Of a stretch of DNA of 64,000 nucleotides, positions 13,901 to 25,900 are shown piece after piece. This stretch comes from Fasciolopsis buskii (taxonomy: Eukaryota; Platyhelminthes; Trematoda; Plagiorchiida; Fasciolidae). Positions within the stretch are counted from its first letter, which is position 1. Every line of letters starts with the position of its first letter. The stretch covers positions 132,436-196,435 of the forward strand of contig LUCM01000570.1 in the NCBI GenBank assembly GCA_008360955.1, read 5' to 3'. The notes beneath the pieces are model-generated. The model was not told the DNA's origin and searched no databases. It was given only the letters and a program-made list of their open reading frames with translations. A program made the position numbers and the translations under genes.

Positions 13901-16900
13901 GAGTTACGGGCACCAGTGACCCTAACATTTACTACCAGTATTTGTTGTCGTTTACCCGTTTGATTTACTACGGATCACAAGTATAAAGATGAAAGGATTT
14001 TCCTGGCGCTAGTTTTAAGACGGAAGTCAGTACGTCGTTAAATTTCGCGGCAACCTCACTACTGTACTTACTGTAGGCAAGCTGTTTGTTTTTGATCGGA
14101 TAATTTAATCATAGCGTTCGAATGTCCGGTGTTTCGGCTGTTCATCGATGCAATGCGCCAGTAGCAACTAATGTTTAGTAGAAATATCAAAGTGATACCA
14201 TAGGAAACAACAGCCACGTAACTACGTCACCGACAGTGAACCTGAATTGGGGTTGGTAATATCTGTAGTGGCAATCACGACATCCTGGAATGGAATTGCC
14301 TATAGTGAGAAACCAGGACTCCATGAAATTTTTGAAGATGAAAGGCTAGACGGTGCAACAGATCCAGGTTCACTGTTAAGCGGTGTATGTTGCCAGCAGG
14401 AAAAAGCAGAAAAAACGAGGAGGATCGAAGGGAAAAAAAGATTTAACAGACGAAAAAGCTGACGATCCGATTTTCTTAAGTAGTCTCTAACAGGTCAGTT
14501 TTCTAGTCGATTAAGAAACGTAACTGATGACAATCGAAAAGTTCATTCTGCTGCACCTACTAACAACACCGTTTATTCACACTCGAATCATGAACTTCTT
14601 AGACTAGCTGGTAAATCGGTCACCCAGATGTCACAATCAGACCTATGCAAATAAGCTGATTTCGCGGGCAGTTCCCTCTTTCTCTTGTGACATGGTCACT
14701 GTGAGACGTCTTACATGGCTAGTTATCTTTGTTCTGCTCCATGCCTGTCTTCCCTTCTCTGCAAGGTCACTTATCACTGAGGAAGACGAAAAAAAGCCGT
14801 GACCACACTTTCACAATTGATAGTGTTGCCGGTTGTTAAAATTTGACGGGATTCACTAGATTAGCGCTAATTTTGCATGAGATCAGTCCAATTCTTTCAA
14901 CACAGGCAGACAATTCAAGTGGTTATAAAATCCCCTTATTTACTGTGCTCGACTGTTCTTTTGTATCTCCTTGTCATAGCCACTGTGACTTTTGATTAAC
15001 AAAAAAATACTGTAGTACGAGAATGACACTTGCGCAGGTTTCACGATAAAATAAGAAGCACCTTTTTTCCTTCAGTAAAATCCGATAATTTTCGATACCA
15101 GATGTGATGCAGCTTTGCTGCCAACCATTTTTGGTGGACTGAAATTCGTTCTTTCCTACGCACTGCTGGTTTAATCCATTAGTAAAATGGTTTTGGAAGG
15201 ATAATCATTCAATAAAGCAGTTTTCCAGCCAATGCAACACATGCACCAAACAGTTCGCGCATCTGGTTGACGTCTGAACTAGTTACCTTGTTTGGTCGGT
15301 TGCAGTTGTTCACCACAAACTGATCCATTGCAAGCATGTACACTGAGATCGATTCACTCACTCTGGTCAATCGAGGCTTACTTTCAAGTAGATACGTTTC
15401 TTTTTCTTGACTATAATTCATGTTAAATCCATGCACGGATTTTCTTGGCAAGATGGTCAATCCAGTGACAACTCGGCTTATAGGTTTCCATGATGGTTCG
15501 GTCATTTCCGTTGGTGTTCACCAGGGGTTGCCTTTCTTGCTCCGTCCGTTGACGGTTCAGCCCACAGGCAAATTACAAAGTTTATCAGCACACGATGCTT
15601 CTACCGCTTAGTGACCGGGGGTTCACTTGTACGTCTTCCAGTGTTTCATCCTTCTCACTTGTGCTAGGCCGTTTGACATTCAAAGGCAAAATAAATTATG
15701 ATAATGTGTATGTGCGTGCTTTAGTACATGTGTGGTTTAGTTGTTGGTCTCAGGCCACTATTCTCCATCTCCATTCTAGTCAGCGCATGTACATATCCCG
15801 GTTTGAATCAAACCACCAACTGTGTGGTATTCGAAAACACTGAAGCGGCACTCAGATATCAGCATCCTGGTCTCAATACGGTTTTGTGTTTGTATGAATT
15901 TGATTTGGTTCACTTGCTTTCGTGACGTGCCGATCGTCAGGATGATCTTCACGGGACTAATGCTTTGGTGTTATTGTTCAAAAGGGTTGAAATGGTCGCA
16001 CCCTAGCTTAGCTCAAATCTAGTGAACCGCATCAAATTTCAGTCACGGGGAAATGTTATCATTAGTAAAGATTGGATTACGACTTATTTCTCTAGAAAAA
16101 CAAAGTCCCTTAATGTTGAGTCCGTTAACAATGATCAAACGGTACAATACAAATAATGCGATAAAGCGTTGCGGTTTGTGCTTGTATGCGGGCTGCTGGT
16201 AGAATATATGAATATATAGCACAGTTCAATGAATTCACATGTTGCATAGTTTTTATGCTCTCATGAAACTCATCATTTAATCTAAACGTAGCTAATAATC
16301 GCCATCTGCATCTACCAACCGATACTCCCATCTTAGTCGCTTGAACGAATCCAAATCTCTTCTTTTATCTTGTGAACCCCTCCCCACACACACAAACACA
16401 TAAAGATCGCGTGTCTGAACAAAGAACTAGAACAATCCCATACCTCGTCCACATTCCGCGATCGAATCCCAAGTACGACAAGTCAGCAATTGCTACTGGC
16501 CGATTTGCAGGTCCGTTTGCGTCAAGTGACCGAAGAGCGTGATCAAGCTAAAGACCAACTGGCCGCGGCTGTTTCTCATGCTGAGTCAGCCTATATGGAG
16601 GCACAGCAACAATTGCTCCTCGAAAAGGTACGTGTGCACTTCATTATAAATACCAAGTTGCACACAAACTATTCATTCGAGTCCTTAGTTCTCATGTGCT
16701 GAATGACCATATGGTCAAATATATCCTTGTATCACTTCCAAACAGCAAACGCTTCAACAGCAAGTGACCAATCTGACACAGACTGTGCAGAATGCCACAT
16801 CCGAGGCCGATCGGTACCAACGTGAGGCTCGTCAGGCAAGTGCACGCATTCAGCAGCTGAGTCGTCAGCTGCAAGAAACGCAAAATAATTGTGATTCAAT

Positions 16901-19900
16901 AGCCCGACAACGTGACAGTCTACGCGATCAATTAGATCAAGTAAGAATACAATGTTTCATTTCATTCTAGCACTTGTTTTTCAGCTTAAAATCGATTTGA
17001 GCTGCGAATTCGAAGAATAATTATTCTGTGCCACAATCTTGGTAATTTTTTTTGTACAAAGAGCATTCTACTTTTCCCCGAATTCCAAAGCATCTTTGTT
17101 TGTGAAACAATAAAATTTGATAATAGTGATACCATACAGTGCCAAGCTGGGCACATTTGAACGAACAACTTGTGAAATTCATCAGGCGCAACTGCGCTGC
17201 TTTAAATAAAGAACTAACGAAAGAATGAGATTGCTCGGGCGATAGGTGCTATCAACCACCCATCCAATCCATGTAATCAATCATTGGAGGAATTAAATTT
17301 GAAGACACTTCGTCGGAAATCCGGGACTAGCGATCTCCATTGCATGAGTCTTGCAGTTATGAGGTGCGTCGACTCGCATGGCATCGCTGTCCAAATAGCC
17401 TGCCCGAATCGGTCCAGAGACCAGCATTCGGAAGTCAGTCTGATCTGCATCGGTCAACGTAGGTTTCGAAAAGCTTTCTGAACGACCAAACGTTATTTTC
17501 AGAGAAGACTAACATGAAATCTGAGATTAGGAGGAACAATTCGAGTGGAGCAAAATGTACTGCCAAGCTTTCAGTGAAGAATCAGAGCTTTGTGATCGTA
17601 CTGCGTAAATCTCACCGTTAGACATCCAAATCAACTGCTGAGTGCTCCGATGTGATTAGCCTTCATCAAAGGGGATAGCATCCCTGGTTTGATAGAGATC
17701 TTGTTCAGCAGAAAACCAACCATTGCAATGAACAGTGAAATTATGCAACCTTCAGCGATGAGCGATGTCAATTCGGACGGCCCAACAATTGAAATGAGTT
17801 GAGCTGGACAATCTACGTCGATGGATCTATAGTGGATCGGATGGCTTCTCTCTGGCATGTGAAACCCAGGTTTCCACAAGTGAAGAGAGTCGAACAGCTT
17901 AGTTATGAACTGGAATAAATTATTAGTCCCCAGAAAACTGGAGACAAATTGTATTTTCCTAAGGTGACCCTGTAGCGAAGGGTGAATCCGAATTTCAGGG
18001 AATTGACCTACGGCGTGCAAAATCAATGCACTGACATCATAATGTTAGCTATACAGACGGTTTATTCCCAACGCTTATGACAGTCTGGTCACTTGTTTCG
18101 AACAACATACGAAAATACAGAGCCCATTTAACACGCCAGCTAAATGAAACAGTTCGCCCGTCTCCCCTCTTCATTAGAGGAACAAGCCGGGGCCAGGGAC
18201 TACACCAGCTGCAAACGGCTCACACAGGAAAAGAGTAACCCCAGAGACCGAATGACCAGTTACTCTTATACTGTAAAGATTACCATTAAACACCACTCTA
18301 AAGTCATTTGCACATCAGCCGCGTTTCAAAGTTGTTCGTTCATATCTTTTACACTTTACTCTCTTTGCCAATGAAATAGCGATGTGCATCGGTTTCAGAA
18401 GCGGGGCCGAGGCTAACAGAGGGCTGCCAAGTGGGAAAACTGACTGGCAGCGGGATAATTCGAACCCGCGAACTTCACATAGATATGTTTATATACTCGC
18501 AAGTGAGAATATCTGCAGTTCATGTTGAGTATTGAAGATGAAATTATAATGCTTATCCATGGCACAACTCTGTGCACGGATTGGGTAACACATGGCGAAA
18601 ACCGAAAACAATAAAGGAGTAAGACGAGAAGATAAATTGCGTAGCGTTCTCTCCACATATAGTAGCAGTATCTCTCCCCACCTACACATACTCGGTTGTT
18701 CATCGAGATCAGTGGTTTGTTACCTGGATGGATGCTGCTTGATCGCCCGAACCGAAGTAGAAGGTCGGTTCACCGGACCATACTTCGAGCTTTTGGCTCA
18801 GAGGCTTCAACCACAAGGCAGCAGGACGATTTGAAGATCTCGTAAACGACTAGCTATCGGTGAATGATTACCCTGTTCATACTCCCCTCGGATGGGGCTA
18901 AACATCTCGGGTGCCCAGCGCATGCCTTCATCACTGGTGCCGGTAAGCATGCAGCCGCGTGCTTCATGCGCCGCCAGTGACTGATCTGGAACCGAAGTTT
19001 TGCCATATTCTACAGGTTAACTGATAAAGAGCGGTCAAACCGAAGGAAAGTACTGTGTCTTCGCCTTCGTCCTTGCATTTTTGCGAAGGCACCTCTGCCA
19101 CGAGAAGAAAGTGAGTATGATTTGCTCATAAGAGGCTTTTAGAGGCACATTGTGTTTTGAGGGCATTTGGACAGACGCTCAGATCAGTTAGCTAACTCGG
19201 GGTCTGAGTTACCCAAACCCAACCAAGCTGAAGCGCTTGTTCGTGCGGAACTTAGATTTTACTTGGACCTCAGCATGAATTCGCTGTAGTCCTGAGCTAT
19301 GCTTTCTGATGTCCTTGTCAGGTATTAGGACAAAAGATTCCCTGTACCTTATGTCTGCGAGGCTATTCGTGATTAATCAAATCACCACGTATCCATCAGC
19401 ATCTTGATAAATAATTCCTTGGGATATTGTTGACCACTGCTAGACGAGACAAAAATCTGGTTGGACGCGGCATTAGTCGCTTGAGTAGTCATGTGACCTT
19501 TATGAAATGACTAGTTGGTCAGAAAGATGTGGTTTGTGCGCGAGTGTCCCCTTGTACTGCCGTGGATAGGACCTAGAGGTCGTTTGACCCCTCTCTTCTC
19601 GTGTTCATCTCTGGAAAGTGATTAGTCACCTGGTGGTTTGGTGAAGCATATTTCGAACACCGTGTCTACATGTAATCAATCAATTGTGTATTCGTGTGTG
19701 TGTGGTTGCACGCATGAATTTACGTGCAACCACCGTGGTCAATCCCAAGCTATTTCACCCCGAATGGTATGAGTTCCATTCCACCCACCGTGGGGCAAAT
19801 TTTACCGACCTCCGTCTATAGCCGTCTCTCAGTCGTAAATTCCATTTCGAATTGTGATCTCGTTAGCAAAGGAAACATAGAATAAATGGTAAACAATTTG

Positions 19901-22900
19901 TCTTGAATGCATGCCATTATGGCACATGGATTGCCGAACTGCGTAAATCAGAGTAGCACTTTCTGCACCCCTGAGAGCGGACACGCAGCCATCATGCAAC
20001 CAATCACACACTACTGCCAGGAATATTCCAGTGATTCTTTCGACTACGAGCAGAAGACAAGCATGACGTGGTGGTAAGCCTATCCCGGTTGAACACATGA
20101 CAATTCTAACCGAGTCTTTGATAAGTTAAATCTAAATGAAGTGGAACACTGCATAAGAAACAAATATAACTGGCGATTGGCTTACGTAAAAACGGGACTT
20201 GCTGAAAGGGATCAGACGAGGTTGCGGTCTAGCTGCAGTCACGTCAGTATATTCCAATCACTTTCCCGTATTCGGCTACTGCCGATTAGGCGACATTGAA
20301 GTTGTTATTCGGTGTCGTTCATAGGAATGAACAGAATATCACAGCATTTAAGGTTTGTCAACATGGCCATGTATGACAAGCCGTTTTGGCATCCTGTGAT
20401 ATCATTTCAATTGAGTAGAAATCGGAGTTCATGATTACGTGTAGTAGGTCCACGCACCAGTCACGTGAGACAGTCCTGTGAAGCTTCACTGTATCCTGCG
20501 TACACAACGAGGCGACAAGAGATCGTGATGTTTAAACATACATCAAATATCAGTGGACTGAATGTATTCCGCCAATCCAGATTCTTCATATTTTATATAT
20601 GAATGCACGATTTGTAAATAAATTTCGATTTCTCCTTCAACTGCTGCGAGCCACTTGTTGTCTTCATTTGGGCAGTTCGCTTCGGAATCAGTCCAGGGCG
20701 TGTTGACAGACCGTACTTGTTCATGCTCCCGAAGGCCGAGTTTCACATTACGATTTCGAATACAAATGTTCAGTATAATAAACTGGATATTACGTGATTG
20801 ATATGATTACCATGGAGCTCATTGTGGAGTAGGACAGAGACAAGACAAAGCGCACCGTTGTGTACATAGCACTGTCGTTTCGAGTCTCTTTGTCTATGCA
20901 CTGGTTGCTTTATAAAACCTACCGTACAACGGATAAGTACCATCTGTTGAGCCATGGCACAATGAGCATTATCCGCATCTAAATTTATCACTCGTAGGAT
21001 GTGTGGGCTCCATGGTAATTTGGCAAACTACATGGTGTAGACTCCGTGGGCCAAGCTTCGGGCTTTCGCGCACATCACGAAGCTCGATACATTTCCACGA
21101 CCCGTTGATCGAATTGAGATCAAGCCTGACTTACTGGAACCCCATAAAGTTCATACAGCTTCTCAGACATTCAGTGCCCATTACAGACTACGGAATGGCA
21201 TGTATTTCACTGTGCCAGTTCAATGACAAAATAAGCCGGTGGCGATCAGGCAGTTCGCATCCAGGAGTATGAAAGCGAATGTCGCTAGTATGAATCCTCC
21301 CATCGTCAATTACGTGCCCGTTAGGTAGCCTTGAATTGGTGACTTTCCCGATAAAGAAAAATTGAGCTCATTGGTCACTGTGACGGAATATCATTAGTTC
21401 TGTCAGATGACAAACTGAAAGAAGAAACCGTACTGTCGGTACTTGAATTAGTGTTGCTGTATCCGACTGGCAGCAATAAAATGTGGACACGGAGGTGTAC
21501 TGACTCCAGCCCAAATCACGCAACTGAAGACAACAAAAGACCACGGCCACTGAAAGGTACGTCACTTATTTGAAAACCATATGTTTGTATATAAAATACG
21601 AAGAATTCTGAATGGTGGGATAGGTTCGAGCCAGTGGTTCTTAAAGCAAGCTTGAGCTTCTTGTTTGTGTCGCTCGAGCCATGATTGGCCGACTGTGTAC
21701 ACAGAATACAGCAAAGCTGTACCAGAATGCATCATGTGATTTGTACGTATATTCACCGCAGAAATCCAGATTTCGGTTTCATCAACGGGCGTAGCCAATA
21801 CGAAAAGAAACCCATTCCGTGATTGTAATTTGTTTGAATTTTTGATTTAATGAAAACTGCATAAGTTTTGACATCTGACAACCGAAATTTTTCGCCAAAT
21901 GATTATGAGGGAATTGTCACTCATCGCTTTACAAAAAATGAAAAGCTGGATTGCGGGATGGTGTACTACCGTAGTATTCGTGTTCCAATCTTAACCGCAA
22001 TTTTCGAAAAGTGAACTTAATGGTTGAATAAAGTTAAACCATCCTGCTATAAAACGCCAAATCTTCGATGTAGTTTGCCGATGCAATGAAATCCGCACAG
22101 TAATTTAGAAATACCTGTTTGCTAACAAATGAAAAGAGAGAAGACTGCGACCTCGTTACTGTAAACGTGTTTTTGAATTACACAAATTCAATACTGTCAC
22201 GTAGTCAACTGATTGCTTGCACATAAGCGCTTCGGCAAAGTCACGTGACTGACCATCGGCGCGCCAAAAACGTGAGGACACTCAAACTTTAAATCCTTGG
22301 GCAGATCATTGAAACAACAAGTAGAAGTCATCCTTTCTTCCAGAGCCAATGTGAGGCGTATCAATGGAAAAGTGGGAGAAGTCAACCGTTGTTCTTGTTT
22401 TGAACAAATTACCAACTGAACCCGGAAAGTTTTGAACGTCCTTAAGAATTTTTTAGTCAATTCATCCATATGGGCTGAAATGGATACAACTGGATCTCAA
22501 ACAATGATTATTAGCGTAAATCAGTACACTGCCTAACAGTAGGTCAGGCTAGCCTGGAATAGGAATAAATACAGGCACGAGCCTCGAGTAGGTTCGAGAA
22601 GTTATAGCGATTTTATTTATGTGATACCCGTGGAAAGCATACGTTGGTTGTTTGGTGCGCTCATGACCTTCACTACTAGATAAACAACAAATTTGATTCC
22701 GCAGCAGACGGACTGACTGACTGACTGACTGTGTGAGTGATTAACAAAGCAACAAGTTGCGTCTGCTTAAAACAGTAACTTTCAGTCTGACATTTCTCTT
22801 CTTCTAATACCAGATTATTCGTCGGCAGATTTCGACGTTTGTTGCGTTGGTGCGATATTTGTTTACCCCGTCAGAATTTGAGACCTGAAATTTGGAGTGG

Positions 22901-25900
22901 AGTAGAAACACATCTTGTACCAGCAGTCCAAATTGTCAACGAGCCGGGAAGCTGCGAGCTGGCATCTGGCACCAAAGTGGCCAGCGTATCTGGGACTTGA
23001 AATTGGAGCCTTTCAATATGAAACGTACTTAATCCACCTGACCACCGTCAGCCATCTGACGTGCTAAAATCACTTGGGAACACATTGACACCTGCGTCTG
23101 TAGTGCGTCAGTAATCCAGCCAAGCATTGAGAGTTAGTCCTTCTATTCAATGTAGCCTACGCATATGCACACGTTTGGTCCAAATGAAATGATTCAAAAT
23201 GGTCAATTTTTCTTTGGGGCCGGGTGAGGATCCCTGTAGTTCTCTCACGTTCCCGGAAAACTTAGTCTCGGTGCATTCAGTCAAATCGGACTGTCCCCTG
23301 GCATCGTTTATTAACTTAACCATGCTAAATCTGAGGCCTAAGAACTGCTATTCTGACCAACAGAAGTCATACTATGGGGGTCGACTCACTGGGTGCGCAA
23401 ACGATGGGCCAAAGTATAGGGGTTTCATTACGGAATTTATTCCTATAAATTTGAAGCAGTTCTTGTGAAATGCGCCAAATACCACACAATATTACGCAAT
23501 TTCGGCCCTTGGTTCCATACATGAGAAGATCAGCCTCTATTAATGGCAGTTTATAGTGAAAGTGTCGTTTGCTTATGCTCATGTCAGGCTTTTCTCATTA
23601 GTGTGACCATGTTTCATGATGCACAGGTCTGCATCGAGGAGCATCATGTGGTGTTAATCTTTATAATTAGCAGTTGAAATCAAAATACGGAGTTCCACCA
23701 CTATCAATAATGGTGGGGATGCGGAATACCAGCACACTGGATGGCTCACAGCAGCTGAGTTAAAATTTATTTACGAATCGTGCATTTACATACGAAATAG
23801 GAAGAATCCGGATTGACGGAATACATTCGGTCCACTGATATTTGATGCATGTTTAAATATCACGCTCGCGTGTCGCGATGGTTCAGATTGGCTGGTTATG
23901 TACACAAGCAACAACAAAATGATGTGTAGGTGTTTTGTGCTCATTGGTATTCAGCAGACAGTTTGCAAATTTTCTAAACTCACCAGGTCAGATCGCATTG
24001 AATAACTGTATGATTCATTTTGGAAGTTCATAGTAAACCTCGCACCACTGCAAACTAAGCCGGTTTATTCATTTTAAACACTTATTAGCTTTATGCAGAA
24101 AATTATTTTGACCAGTCGGTTGACAATTGCACTAGGCCGTTTTGTTGGCCACACTCGCCAGGGTCGGTTGGTACAGTCGTCATATCGAAAACCATGGCAG
24201 TTGTTATAATTTCGGACATTTTGTTTACCCGCTTGGACCATGTTATTGGGGCCAAAAATGATAATGTCTTTTTCGAATTCCTTTAGTATGTTGGAAACCC
24301 GTGGTCAGCCAGCAGACTAAACCTGAACCCGATCAGATGCGGACCCTTGAGATACACTTAGCTGTACTATGTATAAGGGTTCGATGTCTTGCCAGTCAAA
24401 CAGTGAATTACTGTCCGCTTTCAAGCAAGAATATGTGGACATCGAACATCGAGCATTTATCCAATTTTGTGATAAGTATACCGAGGTGATACATCGAAGT
24501 TCTCAGTAGTTAACTGGGCCTGTATGTTTTCACTCCATGTCCTCACCGTTTTCTCCAACTGTTGTATAGTTGATAGTTTCTTCCTTTAGTACGGCATGCT
24601 GTGTCGTATTGTGTGCATTCGACTTTTCCGACCTCATTTGGTTTCTCTGGAAAATAGAGAAATGGCAGTATGCGGGGAGTGTGAGTTATCGAAAACTTTT
24701 GTCATGCATCGGGATGCATTACGAATTGCACTGAGCCAGGGTGTCGTCAACTTGATCACTTGGTCTTCTTTCCAAAAAGGACACAAGACATGACAACGTG
24801 TTTTAGCTTGATATTTACTAAGCTCTCAATTCTACTCCATACCGTTTATTGATGGGCGAAGATCCTTCGTTGCCATAAGATCACTCTCGGTAATGGTTTC
24901 TTTGCTGATCATTTTGATTCTTCCTATTTTGTACAGTTCAAACGTTCTTCCGGCAGAGCAGGAAGTTCGGCGCTTAGCTCGGTCGTCAACTTGTTTGGAT
25001 CAGGTGGAGGAACATCATACGGAGGTCGTCCAGCCTCCGCGGGCCCGGGCAGCTACGAGAACTTTGGTGGCTACGGGACCAGTCAATTGTCTCGTGAATT
25101 GGATCGACTGCTTCGAGAGCACGAATTGACACAGCAGCAATTGAGAACAGCACAAGAGGCGGAAGAGACCTCACGGAACGAAATGGAACGCGTCAAACAG
25201 GAACTGGAACAAATGAAGAAGGACGTAGAACAGCAAAAGACCAAACTGAACGATTTGCAAGAGCAGAAGCAAAAACTGGAATCCGAAATGGTTAGTCCAA
25301 ACTTTTGACGAACGGTGACCTCGGAGGTGGTGATGGTGATGATGATTTCGGTGATCAGAATAGTGATCATGTTAAGAGTAATAGCAACAACAGAAGCAAT
25401 GGAAAAAAAGAAATATGAAGTGCATTGAAAGGACTGTTTTGCACACTATCTAGTACAGGCAGCATTCGCCAAAAAGGGAAGACTCTTGCACCACATTTTA
25501 TTAACTAACGGGTATGCATTATATGAACTTAATGTATTCCTTTGTCTAGAATAACCAGTAACAATAAAATTGGTAAATATGGTTTCTCAGGATCTTGATA
25601 GTCCCCCAATGGTCCTGAGGGCAGCACGAAGTCGAGCGCCTGAAATAACCATTTGGCTTTACGTTCTGTTGCTCTTCTAGGCAGTCATTAGCTCCTTGAA
25701 GCTCTGCTGTTCTCCTCAGCTTACCTAAAAATATTCGGCTCAGTTTTAATGAGTTAGTCCATGGATTGCATGAATTTCTTGCAGTCACAGTGGTCTTTGA
25801 GCTCGAAGTTTTCATTTTCCAAATTTGAGGGAAATCGGAGTTATGTGCTGTAACGGGAGTGAAATAACAGCAGGGTAGTCAAACTGACAGGAATTCAGTT

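Larger units (their letters stand above)
16941..24936 (+). other. Intron 7
   Basis: The intron is 7996 nt, GTAAGA to TTTTGTACAG. It holds three copies of a dispersed repeat (about 20500-20680 inverted, 21560-21730 and 23765-23930 direct), a small perfect hairpin at 19702-19733, a tRNA-promoter-like motif at 18447-18480 (minus strand) and a (GACT)5 microsatellite at 22711-22730. I found no exon with both splice borders and a phase-0 open frame. Confidence 0.65.

Noticed and set aside
16490..16702. Start codon for a short coiled-coil protein at exon 6
   Set aside because: The frame is opened earlier by the acceptor at 16406 and reads on into the intron after 16627, so it is an internal exon fragment, not a separate gene.
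17631..18026. 131-codon minus-strand frame with a vague resemblance to an LTR-retrotransposon RT/RNase H junction
   Set aside because: Only a few residues fit, no catalytic motif is present, and frames of this length arise by chance here.
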